Source: an uncultured Parabacteroides sp. (GTDB taxonomy: Bacteria > Bacteroidota > Bacteroidia > Bacteroidales > Tannerellaceae). Taken from it: DNA of 64,000 nucleotides. The stretch's first letter is position 1; the number at the start of each line of letters is the position of its first letter. Of the stretch, positions 17,757-25,810 are shown in pieces. Both the position numbers and the translations under genes were made by a program. Location of the stretch: contig CASFXH010000003.1 of assembly GCA_949298575.1 (NCBI GenBank), positions 1 to 64,000 on the forward strand, in the 5' to 3' direction. A model generated the notes under the pieces. That model searched no databases. It saw only the letters and a program-made list of their open reading frames with translations, and had not been told where the DNA came from.

Positions 17757-20033
17757 GTGAAACAAAAACTCCTTTCTCTCCTTTCCGTAATAGCTATTTC
17801 CGGATTGGTTGTCGGATGCGCGTCATCCCCCGCTTCCTCTTCTTCGGAGGAAAAAGATCTTAATCAATATGTGGATCCCATGATCGGCACGGGATTCCAT
17901 GGACATACCTTCCCGGGGGCGACAAGGCCCTACGCGATGGTACAGCTGAGCCCTGATACGCATATCATGGGCTGGGACGCCAGCAGCGGTTATCATTACG
18001 ACGACCGTCAGATCTATGCCTTTAGCCATACGCACCTTTCCGGGACCGGCATCGGCGACATGGGCGACATCGCGCTGCTCCCCTTCTCGGGAGGCGATTC
18101 GATCCAGCCGATCGCGACTTTCCAGAAAGAGACCGAGCGGGCGGAACCAGGCTATTACGCCGTTCGCCTTGACAATTTTGGCATTCAAGTGGAACTCACT
18201 TCCACCGACCGTGTCGGTTTCCATAAATACACTTACGATAACGCGAAAGAGCGGCGGGTAATGCTCGACCTGGGCCATATCTTGCAACCTGATTGGGGAC
18301 ATAAGTTGGTGGGAAATACCTATCACGTGGTTGATCCGTCGACGATCGAAGGGACGTTCCGCACGCAAGGTTGGGCGCATTATCACGCCATCGCTTACCG
18401 GATCACGTTCTCCGAGCCGGCCGTCAGCATGACCCAATATGTAGATGGGCAGAAAACGGCCGGGGACATTCCCGATAGTTTGACGACCGACAAAGACCTG
18501 AAATTCCATTTCTGGTTCAAGGAAAGCGCGGAGCCGCTGTACGCGAAAGTAGCCATCTCGCCTGTCGATCCGGAGGGAGCGGCCCAGAATATGGAACGTG
18601 AATTGCCCGATTGGGATTTTGAGGCGACCCGCCAGCAATCCGCCGAGATCTGGAACCAAGAGTTGAACAAGATCCAGATTGAGACGAGCGATCCGACTAT
18701 TTTCAAGAATTTCTATACCGCCCTCTATCACGCCTCGTTGGCGCCATACGTTTACCAAGATGTCGACGGGCGTTATACCGGCCTCGACAAGCAAGTCCAT
18801 ACGGCTCAAGCGGGATACGTCAACTATACGGCTTTCTCGCTTTGGGATACGTTCCGGGCGTTGCATCCTTTGTTGACCATCATCCGCCCCGACCGGGCGA
18901 CCGAGATGGGCCTTTCCTTGGTGCAAGCTTACCGGGAAGGTTCTATCTTGCCGAAGTGGCCGATTGTCAGCAGTTATACGGGCTGTATGCCGGCCTATCA
19001 TTCCGTGGCGGTCTTGGCGGACTTGGTTTGTAAGGATATGACCGGTGGCGCCGACTTGAAAGTATGGGCCGAGGCAGGCGCCCGCTCATCCGTCTATCGG
19101 GAAGACTTAGCCCAGAAGTTCGCGGGAACCCGGGAGCTCGACCTTATCACGAAACATCTTCTTTATAAAGATAAATACGGTTTTGTCCCCGCGGATTCGA
19201 TTCCTGAGTCCGTCTCTTGGGGCGTGGAGATGGCTTACGACGATTGGTGTATCGCCCAGATCGCCCAGAAAGCGGGTGATCAGGCGCTGGCTGACGAATA
19301 CACGAAAAAGGGGAAATATTACCAACGCTATCTCGACCCGGAGACCAAATTCATGCGTCCGATCATGAGCGACGGGAAATTCCGCACGCCGTTTAACCCC
19401 CGTTATTCCGCCCACATGAAGAGCGACTATACGGAAGGGAACGCGTTCCAATGGAGCTTCTTCGTCCCGCACGATATGGACAATTACATCGCCGCGATCG
19501 GAGGGAAAGCGGAATTGGAGACACGTCTCGACACCTTGTTCACGACCTCCTCGCAGGTGGATGGCGCCGAAGCGTCGGGCGACATCACGGGACTTATTGG
19601 CCAATACGCGCACGGTAACGAGCCAAGCCATCACATGGCCTACCTCTATAATTGGACCGATTCGCCCTGGAAAGGCCAAGAGCGCCTCGATTTCATCATG
19701 CGCAATTTCTATACGAACGCTCCTGACGGTATCATCGGCAACGAGGATTGCGGCCAGATGTCCGCTTGGTATGTCCTGAGCGCCCTCGGAATTTATCAAG
19801 TCTGCCCCGGCATTCCGGTTTACGCTTTGGGCCGGCCCATGGTCGACCGGGCCACCATTCAAGTGGCGGGAGGCACCTTCGAAGTGGTTGTCCACGAGAA
19901 TAGTCCCGCGAATAAATACGTGAAAGAAGTCCGCCTCAACGGGAATCCCTTGCGGGAAATGTTCATTGAGCACGCGGATCTTGTCAACGGAGGCCGCTTG
20001 GAGTTCACGATGACCGATCAGCCTTCAAAATAA
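17757..20033 (+). CDS. GH92 alpha-1,2-mannosidase-type lipoprotein
   Basis: A 758-residue glycoside hydrolase of family GH92, a calcium-dependent exo-alpha-mannosidase family common in gut Bacteroidales that feed on N-glycans and mannans. The family start DPMIGTGFHGHTFPGAT and the later segments YTAFSLWDTFRALHPLL, GNEPSHHMAYLYNW and GNEDCGQMSAWYVLSALG are all present. A lipobox (GLVVGC) follows a short signal peptide encoded from a GTG start at 17757, so it is a lipoprotein. No SusC/SusD pair is nearby. nadA follows at 27 bp. Confidence 0.93.
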   Translation: MKQKLLSLLSVIAISGLVVGCASSPASSSSEEKDLNQYVDPMIGTGFHGHTFPGATRPYAMVQLSPDTHIMGWDASSGYHYDDRQIYAFSHTHLSGTGIGDMGDIALLPFSGGDSIQPIATFQKETERAEPGYYAVRLDNFGIQVELTSTDRVGFHKYTYDNAKERRVMLDLGHILQPDWGHKLVGNTYHVVDPSTIEGTFRTQGWAHYHAIAYRITFSEPAVSMTQYVDGQKTAGDIPDSLTTDKDLKFHFWFKESAEPLYAKVAISPVDPEGAAQNMERELPDWDFEATRQQSAEIWNQELNKIQIETSDPTIFKNFYTALYHASLAPYVYQDVDGRYTGLDKQVHTAQAGYVNYTAFSLWDTFRALHPLLTIIRPDRATEMGLSLVQAYREGSILPKWPIVSSYTGCMPAYHSVAVLADLVCKDMTGGADLKVWAEAGARSSVYREDLAQKFAGTRELDLITKHLLYKDKYGFVPADSIPESVSWGVEMAYDDWCIAQIAQKAGDQALADEYTKKGKYYQRYLDPETKFMRPIMSDGKFRTPFNPRYSAHMKSDYTEGNAFQWSFFVPHDMDNYIAAIGGKAELETRLDTLFTTSSQVDGAEASGDITGLIGQYAHGNEPSHHMAYLYNWTDSPWKGQERLDFIMRNFYTNAPDGIIGNEDCGQMSAWYVLSALGIYQVCPGIPVYALGRPMVDRATIQVAGGTFEVVVHENSPANKYVKEVRLNGNPLREMFIEHADLVNGGRLEFTMTDQPSK

Positions 20034-20060
20034 ATGGCTTAACGAGAGAAGAAAAAGATT

Positions 20061-21041
20061 ATGCGAACGAATTCGATTGGATACATGGACATCCCGGTCC
20101 CTGAAGGCATTGACCTGAAGGCGGAGATCGACCGGATGCGGAAAGAGAAGAATGCCGTTATCTTGGCTCATTATTACCAAACGGCCGATATCCAGGACAT
20201 CGCGGATTATGTGGGCGACAGCTTGGCGTTGGCGCAATGGGCCGAGCGGACCGAGGCTGACATCCTGGTGCTCTGTGGCGTCCATTTTATGGGCGAGACG
20301 GCCAAAATCCTCTGCCCGGAGAAAAAGGTCTTGGTCCCCGATTTGAACGCGGGATGCTCATTGGCGGACAGCTGTCCGGCGCCCGAGTTCGAACGGTTCA
20401 TCCAAGCGCGTCCGGGCCACACGGTGATCTCGTATGTCAACACGACGGCGGCCGTCAAGACGCTGACCGACATCGTCGTCACCTCCACCAACGCTCGCAA
20501 GATCATCGAGAGCCTGCCCGCCGACGAGAAGATCATCTTCGGCCCCGACCGCAATCTGGGAAGCTACATCAACCGGACGACCGGCCGTCAGATGCTGCTT
20601 TGGGAGGGCGCGTGCCACGTGCACGAGCGCTTCTCCGCCGAGCGGATCAAGGCCCTGAAAGCTGAGCACCCCGAGGCGTTGGTCATCGCCCACCCGGAGT
20701 GCCCCAAGGAGGTGGTCGAGCAAGCGGATTACGTCGGCTCGACCGCGGGCTTGCTGAAATACGCGACCCAGTCGGCCAACGCGACCTTCATCGTCGCCAC
20801 CGAGAACGGCGTGCTCCACGAGATGCGCAAACGCAATCCCCACAAGACTTTCATCCCAGCCCCCAACGACTTGGAGGGCGCCTGCGGGGAATGCCATTAC
20901 ATGCGGATGAACACGATGGGGAAATTGTATAACTGCCTGAAATACGAACTCCCGGAGATCCACGTCGACGAGGCGATCCGCCAAAAAGCGATCCGCCCCA
21001 TCCAACGGATGCTGGAGTTGTCAAAACAATTAGGACTTTAA
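20061..21041 (+). CDS. nadA: Quinolinate synthase A
   Basis: A 326-residue iron-sulfur enzyme that condenses iminoaspartate with dihydroxyacetone phosphate to quinolinate in NAD synthesis. The three cluster cysteines are in LCGVHFMGET (around residue 74), the HPECPKEV region (around 214) and EGACGECHYM (around 275). The HYYQTADIQDIADYVGDSL substrate motif is also intact. Neither nadB nor nadC is adjacent. Confidence 0.96.
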   Translation: MRTNSIGYMDIPVPEGIDLKAEIDRMRKEKNAVILAHYYQTADIQDIADYVGDSLALAQWAERTEADILVLCGVHFMGETAKILCPEKKVLVPDLNAGCSLADSCPAPEFERFIQARPGHTVISYVNTTAAVKTLTDIVVTSTNARKIIESLPADEKIIFGPDRNLGSYINRTTGRQMLLWEGACHVHERFSAERIKALKAEHPEALVIAHPECPKEVVEQADYVGSTAGLLKYATQSANATFIVATENGVLHEMRKRNPHKTFIPAPNDLEGACGECHYMRMNTMGKLYNCLKYELPEIHVDEAIRQKAIRPIQRMLELSKQLGL

Positions 21042-21056
21042 TTCAAATCGCTCCTG

Positions 21057-21102
21057 AAGGATTTCTCATTGCTGTACGGCAGTGGGGAATCCTTTATTTT
21101 TT
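21057..21102 (+). terminator. Intrinsic terminator after nadA
   Basis: AAGGATTTCTCATTGC (21057-21072) pairs with GCAGTGGGGAATCCTTT (21079-21095), with a few wobbles, and is followed by a T run at 21097-21102. It begins 15 bp after the nadA stop. Confidence 0.8.
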
Positions 21103-21157
21103 CGGGATTTCAAAAAGTGGTTTCTCTAGCGGGAAACCTCCAAAACGTCCGCGTTTT

Positions 21158-21250
21158 GGCGGAACCGTCGTCCGGCGGCGCCATTTCATTTTTGGTTTGG
21201 CGGAACCGTCGCCCGGCGGCGCCATTTCATTTTTGGTTTGGCGGAATCGC
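21158..21250. repeat. 41-bp tandem array, two full copies plus a partial
   Basis: GGCGGAACCGTCG-type units start at 21158, 21199 and 21240, exactly 41 bp apart; the third is partial and diverges to GGCGGAATCGC. The unit also carries CCATTTCATTTTTGG. It lies in the 471-bp gap between nadA and the sirtuin gene and shares no sequence with the other arrays beyond its period. Confidence 0.85.
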
Positions 21251-21492
21251 ACGTCCGGAAATATTTTTTCATTTTTGAATTAAAAGAAAAAACTCCCGGA
21301 TATGACTTTTCGTTTACGTAATAACAGATGGGGAGGCTCAGTGGCGCCAAAACGTTTACGTATTGTCATCGCAGGCATGCGGGAATATTTTTTCATTTTT
21401 GAATTAAAAGAAAAATCATCCGGATATGACTTTTCGTTTACGTAATAACAGATGGGGAGGCTCGGGAGCGCCAAAACGTTTACGTAATGGCG
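21247..21492. repeat. Tandem direct repeat of about 124 bp, two copies
   Basis: The block from about 21247 to 21370 recurs at about 21371 to 21490. Matching anchors are AATATTTTTTCATTTTTG at 21260 and 21384, GATATGACTTTTCGTTTACG further on and CGCCAAAACGTTTACG at each end. The offset is 124 bp, near three times 41. The copies differ by scattered substitutions. No gene is visible here. Confidence 0.8.
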
Positions 21493-21512
21493 TCCCAGCG
21501 TTGAGGGCGCGC

Positions 21513-22208
21513 TCATTTCAACGCCTGAAGCTTCTCCGTGAGCCGCTTGACGCCTTCCGACGCGCCACATTGGATGTGCTCCACGTCGTCGCGGTAAGTC
21601 CGTACCTCCTTGGGGTCGATCAAAAAGATCGGTTGCCCCCGGCGGACATAGTTCAAGAGGCCGGCGGCGGGGTAGACGTTGAGCGAGGTGCCGATGATCA
21701 CGAATATATCGCAATCCTCCACCCATTTGATCGCCGGCTCGATCATCGGGACCGCTTCGCCAAACCAGACGATGAAAGGTCGCAATTGCTCTCCATGTGG
21801 GTCCTTGTCGCCGAGGCGGATCACGGGGTCTTCGGGCGATAGGTCGTAAGTCGTCCGCTGGTCGCGCATCGTGCAGGCTTTCATGATTTCCCCATGCAGA
21901 TGGATCACTTGATGACTACCCGCCCGCTCGTGCAAGTTATCAATATTCTGCGTGATGATACGGACATCGAAGTCCTTCTCGAGCGCCGCCAGGCCCTTAT
22001 GCCCCGCGTTGGGATGGGTCGCGAGCACTTCTTTCCGGCGTTGGTTATAGAAGTCGAGCACCAGCTCAGGGTTCGCCATGAAACCTTCAGGCGTGGCGAC
22101 TTCTTCCACCCGGTAGTTTTCCCATAAGCCATCGGAATCCCGGAAAGTCGAGATTCCGCTCTCGGCGCTCATTCCGGCGCCAGTGAGCACAACAAGTTTC
22201 TTTTTCAT
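21513..22208 (-). CDS. SIR2-family NAD-dependent deacylase
   Basis: A 231-residue sirtuin that removes acyl groups from lysines using NAD. Cofactor and catalytic motifs are complete: GAGMSAESGISTFRD (residues ~10-24), TQNIDNLHERAG and HLHGE, with the catalytic His. DFYNQRRKE has the Tyr-x-x-Arg arrangement that in CobB/SIRT5-type enzymes favours succinyl and malonyl groups. The usual four zinc cysteines are missing: only one Cys (KACTMRDQ) lies in that loop, so the enzyme probably lacks structural zinc. Start ATG 22208. Confidence 0.92.
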   Translation of the reverse strand: MKKKLVVLTGAGMSAESGISTFRDSDGLWENYRVEEVATPEGFMANPELVLDFYNQRRKEVLATHPNAGHKGLAALEKDFDVRIITQNIDNLHERAGSHQVIHLHGEIMKACTMRDQRTTYDLSPEDPVIRLGDKDPHGEQLRPFIVWFGEAVPMIEPAIKWVEDCDIFVIIGTSLNVYPAAGLLNYVRRGQPIFLIDPKEVRTYRDDVEHIQCGASEGVKRLTEKLQALK

Positions 22209-22310
22209 AAGCCAATTGAATTAAACAGGAACATTATGTGGGCAAAACTACGCGTAAAATGCTGATCCGCCTTGGCGGAATGGTTAATAAAAATATATTT
22301 GGCCTCCACT

Positions 22311-22343
22311 TTGATATGGGTGTGATTAAAAGCATTACATTTG
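22311..22343 (+). promoter_or_regulatory. Promoter of the FKBP pair
   Basis: TTG at 22311-22313 and TACATTTG at 22336-22343, 22 bp apart, about 30 bp before the first FKBP ATG. Confidence 0.5.
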
Positions 22344-22372
22344 CCCCCATTTAAAACGAAAGCAGATAGAAA

Positions 22373-22960
22373 ATGGATAAAGTAAGTTACGCGCTTGGCC
22401 TAAGCATCGGGAACAATTTCGAGAATTCAGGCATCAAGGATCTCCAAATCGAGGACTTCGTGAAAGGCTTGACCGACGTGCTCTCCGGCCAGCAACCCGC
22501 CATCAGCTACGAGGAGGCGAAACAAGTGATCAATGACTATTTCGTGAAACTTCAGCAAGAACGCTTGGAGATCAACAAGAAAGCGGGCGAGGAGTTTCTC
22601 AATATCAATCGGCATAAGGCGGGCGTCGTTGAGTTGCCAAGCGGTTTGCAATACGAGATCTTGAAAAACGGGAACGGCCCGAAGCCGGCCGCCAGCGACA
22701 AGGTGAAATGCCATTACCACGGCACCCTGATCAATGGGACCGTTTTCGACAGCTCGATCCAACGGGGCGAACCGGCTGTCTTTGGCGTGTCGCAAGTGAT
22801 CCCGGGGTGGGTCGAGGCGCTGCAAATGATGCCCGTCGGCTCCAAATGGCGGCTTTTCATCCCGTCAAACCTGGCTTATGGCGAACGGGGAGCCGGCAAT
22901 ATGATCGAGCCGAACAGCACGTTGATTTTCGACGTGGAATTATTGGATATCGTCAAATAA
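22373..22960 (+). CDS. FKBP-type peptidyl-prolyl isomerase (cytosolic form)
   Basis: A 195-residue FKBP isomerase with no signal peptide. An N-terminal helical dimerisation domain of the FkpA/Mip type (about residues 1-95) precedes the FKBP catalytic domain. Its start, GNGPKPAASDKVKCHYHGTLINGTVFDSS, and the C-terminal SNLAYGERGAGNMIEPNSTLIFDVELLDI are typical. It assists proline-limited folding. It begins without an export signal, unlike its neighbour 10 bp downstream, which has the same architecture; the pair looks like a tandem duplication with divergent localisation. Confidence 0.92.
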   Translation: MDKVSYALGLSIGNNFENSGIKDLQIEDFVKGLTDVLSGQQPAISYEEAKQVINDYFVKLQQERLEINKKAGEEFLNINRHKAGVVELPSGLQYEILKNGNGPKPAASDKVKCHYHGTLINGTVFDSSIQRGEPAVFGVSQVIPGWVEALQMMPVGSKWRLFIPSNLAYGERGAGNMIEPNSTLIFDVELLDIVK

Positions 22961-22970
22961 TAGAAATAAG

Positions 22971-23690
22971 ATGAAAAAAGTTAGTGTATTAGTCGCTACA
23001 GCGATTGTAGCAATGGGAACGGCGCTGACCTCTTGCGGAGGTGGAAGCATTCCTTCCGAGAAGCTGAACAAGGCGGTCGATAGCGCGAGCTACGCGCTTG
23101 GGGTCAGCACGGGCGCCAGTTACAAGGAGAACCTGAAAAACCTGCCAGGCGAAGAGATTGACGTGGATAACGTCATCGCGGGCTTTGTCCAGGCGATCAA
23201 GGGCGACAGCCTGAAGATGACCCCGGAGGCCGCGCAACGCTATTTGAACAATTATTTCATGGAAGCCCAGACGCGTGAGGCGAACGAGAACAAGGAAGCC
23301 GGCGAGAAATTCTTGGCCGAGAACAAGACGAAAGACGGCGTCTTCACGACCGAGAGCGGCTTGCAATACCAAGTGATCACCGAAGGGACGGGCGCGAAAC
23401 CGACCGCGACCGACCGGGTGAAAGTCCACTACACCGGCACGTTGCTCGACGGCACGAAGTTCGACAGCTCCCTGGATCGGGGTGAGCCGACAGTCTTTGG
23501 GGTCAATCAAGTGATCAAGGGATGGACCGAGGGCTTGCAGCTGATGCCCGTCGGCTCGAAATACATCTTCTGGATCCCCTCCGAGCTGGCCTACGGACGG
23601 CAGGGCGCGGGGCGCGACATCAAGCCCAACAGCGTCTTGAAGTTTGAGGTCGAGTTGCTGGAGATCGTAAAGGACGACGCGAAGAAATAA
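22971..23690 (+). CDS. FKBP-type peptidyl-prolyl isomerase lipoprotein
   Basis: A 239-residue exported paralogue of the preceding gene. A signal peptide ends in a lipobox (ALTSC at residues ~18-22), so it should be an envelope lipoprotein. The helical N-domain (SYALGVSTGASYKENL) is followed by an FKBP domain (TDRVKVHYTGTLLDGTKFDSS, ELAYGRQGAGRDIKPNSVLKFEVELLEI). It is probably a periplasmic folding factor, cotranscribed with the upstream copy. Confidence 0.93.
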   Translation: MKKVSVLVATAIVAMGTALTSCGGGSIPSEKLNKAVDSASYALGVSTGASYKENLKNLPGEEIDVDNVIAGFVQAIKGDSLKMTPEAAQRYLNNYFMEAQTREANENKEAGEKFLAENKTKDGVFTTESGLQYQVITEGTGAKPTATDRVKVHYTGTLLDGTKFDSSLDRGEPTVFGVNQVIKGWTEGLQLMPVGSKYIFWIPSELAYGRQGAGRDIKPNSVLKFEVELLEIVKDDAKK

Positions 23691-23708
23691 GCGTCCTTTC
23701 GTCATCGC

Positions 23709-23758
23709 GAGAAGCGAATAAATATGCTAAAGAGCATTTTTGTTCGCTTCTCTTATTT
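23709..23758 (+). terminator. Intrinsic terminator after the FKBP pair
   Basis: GAGAAGCGAA (23709-23718) pairs with TTCGCTTCTC (23743-23752), with an ATGCT/AGCAT inner stem, followed by TTATTT. Confidence 0.75.
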
Positions 23759-23807
23759 CTAAACCCTCTTTTCTCTTTCAAAATGACATTTTCGGCAAAA
23801 TAATGAT

Positions 23808-23815
23808 TACTTTTG
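23808..23815 (+). promoter_or_regulatory. -7 element of the Lrp/AsnC gene
   Basis: TACTTTTG matches TAnnTTTG and ends 40 bp before the ATG at 23856. No convincing -33 element was seen. Confidence 0.45.
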
Positions 23816-23855
23816 GTCAACATTATAAGTTTATGCCTTAAAGCTACAATTAAGT

Positions 23856-24326
23856 ATGGAGAAGATAGATAAATTAGACCGGCAGATCTTGAATATCATT
23901 TCAAAGAATGCCAGGATCCCGTTCAAGGATGTGGCGGAAGAGTGTGGCGTATCGCGCGCGGCCATCCACCAGCGGGTCCAACGAATGATCGACATGAACG
24001 TGATTGTCGGATCAGGCTACCATATCAATCCCAAGGTGTTGGGATACAATACATGTACTTACATTGGCGTGAAATTGGAACGCGGGTCCATGTATAAAGA
24101 GGTCGTCCCGGAATTCGAGAAGATCCCGGAGGTCGTGGAATGCCATTTCACCACTGGCCCTTACACGATGCTGATCAAGCTTTACGCTCGCGACAATGAG
24201 CATTTGATGGAACTCCTGAACAATAAGATCCAAGAGATCCCCGGCGTGAGTGCCACGGAGACGCTGATCTCGCTCCGGCAAAGCGTCAAGCGGGAAATCC
24301 CGATCTGCGAGGTCGAGAAACCATAA
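23856..24326 (+). CDS. Lrp/AsnC-family transcriptional regulator
   Basis: A 156-residue feast/famine regulator. The N-terminal winged-helix DNA-binding domain (DKLDRQILNIISKNARIPFKDVAEECGVSRAAIHQRVQRM) is followed by the RAM ligand/oligomerisation domain (VGVKLERG... VVECHFTTGPYTMLIKLYARDNEHL). Such proteins form octamers that sense amino acids. Its targets cannot be read from this window. It is flanked by terminator-like hairpins on both sides and so is probably monocistronic. Confidence 0.93.
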   Translation: MEKIDKLDRQILNIISKNARIPFKDVAEECGVSRAAIHQRVQRMIDMNVIVGSGYHINPKVLGYNTCTYIGVKLERGSMYKEVVPEFEKIPEVVECHFTTGPYTMLIKLYARDNEHLMELLNNKIQEIPGVSATETLISLRQSVKREIPICEVEKP

Positions 24327-24350
24327 CGTGCCCGACCGTTGGCGGAAAAA

Positions 24351-24397
24351 CCAGGTAAGCCTCGGCGCTCCCCAAAAGGATGCCGGGGCTTATCTGG
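24351..24397 (+). terminator. Hairpin between the Lrp/AsnC and subtilase genes
   Basis: CCAGGTAAGCCTCGGC (24351-24366) pairs with GCCGGGGCTTATCTGG (24382-24397), a 16-bp stem with one mismatch or wobble, followed by CTTTAGG. The weak T run makes termination likely but not certain. Confidence 0.55.
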
Positions 24398-24427
24398 CTT
24401 TAGGGCAAGATATTTATTCCAAAGAGA

Positions 24428-25810
24428 ATGAAGAAGAGAAAACAGGCGTGGAAAACAATCGGCCTGAGCCTGCTCTTGGCGGCTTGCCTCGGCAGCGGGC
24501 CCGTTTTCGCGCGAGATTATTACGGGTTCCGGATTTACTTGAACGATAAGGGGCGCGAGGAAATCAGCCTTTCCCCGGAAGCGATGGACAGACGGGAGCG
24601 GCTCCGGATCCCGCTCGACGACAGCGACCGCCCCATCGCCCCCGAGCGTCTGGACGAGCTTCGCGAGGCGGGCTTCCGCCCTCTTGTCGCGAGCCGGTGG
24701 TTCTCGACGGTTGTCGTCGCGACGGAAGACAGCGCGGCGGTGGAACGCTTACGTGCTTGGCCCTTCGCCGATTCCGTCCGCTGGGTGTGGAAAGGGACGA
24801 TCGAGCCGGAGCGGAAGGGCGAACGGCCGGAAAGGGACGATTCGCGCCTGACCCCGAGCGACGAGCCTACGAAAGATTTCTATGGCTATGGGCAAAAGCA
24901 AATCGAGATGCTGAAAGGCGACCGCCTCCACCGGGAGGGCTTCCGGGGCGAGGGGATACGCGTCGCCGTGATCGACGATGGTTTCCGGAACGTGGACCGG
25001 ATCGCGGCGTTCGACTCGCTCCGGCTGCGGGGGACGCGCGATTTTGTCTTCCCCGAACGGAGCGTCTTCGAGGGCGACGACCACGGGACGCGCGTCCTCT
25101 CGTGCTTGGCCGCTTACCTGCCGGGCGTCATGGTGGGGACGGCTCCCAAGGCGGATTATTGGCTCTTCAAAAGCGAGGACAACCGGGGTGAGTTTCCCAT
25201 TGAGGAAGACTACTGGGTGGCCGCCGCCGAGATGGCCGACAGCGTGGGCGTCGACTTGATCACCACGTCGCTTGGATACAGTGATTTCGACCGGGAGGAG
25301 ATGAACTATCCCACCGACCGCCTCGACGGGCGTTCCACCCTCATTAGCCGGGCCGCCGCGATGGCCGCCCGCAAGGGGATCCTCGTGTTTTGCAGCGCGG
25401 GCAATGAGGGCATGAGCGCGTGGGGCCACCTCTGTTTCCCCGCCGACGCCGACAGCATTCTCACCATCGGCGCCGTGACCGAGAAGAAGCGGAAAAGCGA
25501 TTTCAGCTCGACAGGCCCCACCGCCGATGGCCGCGTGAAGCCCGACTTGGTCGCCCTCGGCACGGGATGCGCCGTCATCGACCCCACCGGACGGCTACGC
25601 TTCGCCAACGGCACCTCGTTCGCCACCCCCATCCTGGCGGGTTTGGGCGCCTGCCTCTTGCAAGCCCTGCCGGCGTTGACGCCCGAGGAGCTCCGTACGC
25701 TCTTCCGCCAAGCGGGCCACCGGGCCAAGCGCCCCACCGCCGAGCTGGGCTACGGATTGCCCAATGTCTATAAACTTTATAAAAAAGCGAAACACCATGC
25801 GAAGAACTAA
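24428..25810 (+). CDS. Secreted subtilisin-like (S8) serine protease
   Basis: A 460-residue subtilase with a signal peptide (ending about residue 28, FAR) and a propeptide-like N-domain. The catalytic triad is visible: Asp in VAVIDDGF (around residue 185), His in GDDHGTRVLSCLA (around 220) and Ser in NGTSFATPILAG (around 400). SAGNEG carries the oxyanion Asn. Unlike the S1 protease near 1-3.5 kb it has no obvious T9SS sorting domain; it ends right after the catalytic domain. Its last 14 bp overlap the start of xseA. Confidence 0.92.
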   Translation: MKKRKQAWKTIGLSLLLAACLGSGPVFARDYYGFRIYLNDKGREEISLSPEAMDRRERLRIPLDDSDRPIAPERLDELREAGFRPLVASRWFSTVVVATEDSAAVERLRAWPFADSVRWVWKGTIEPERKGERPERDDSRLTPSDEPTKDFYGYGQKQIEMLKGDRLHREGFRGEGIRVAVIDDGFRNVDRIAAFDSLRLRGTRDFVFPERSVFEGDDHGTRVLSCLAAYLPGVMVGTAPKADYWLFKSEDNRGEFPIEEDYWVAAAEMADSVGVDLITTSLGYSDFDREEMNYPTDRLDGRSTLISRAAAMAARKGILVFCSAGNEGMSAWGHLCFPADADSILTIGAVTEKKRKSDFSSTGPTADGRVKPDLVALGTGCAVIDPTGRLRFANGTSFATPILAGLGACLLQALPALTPEELRTLFRQAGHRAKRPTAELGYGLPNVYKLYKKAKHHAKN

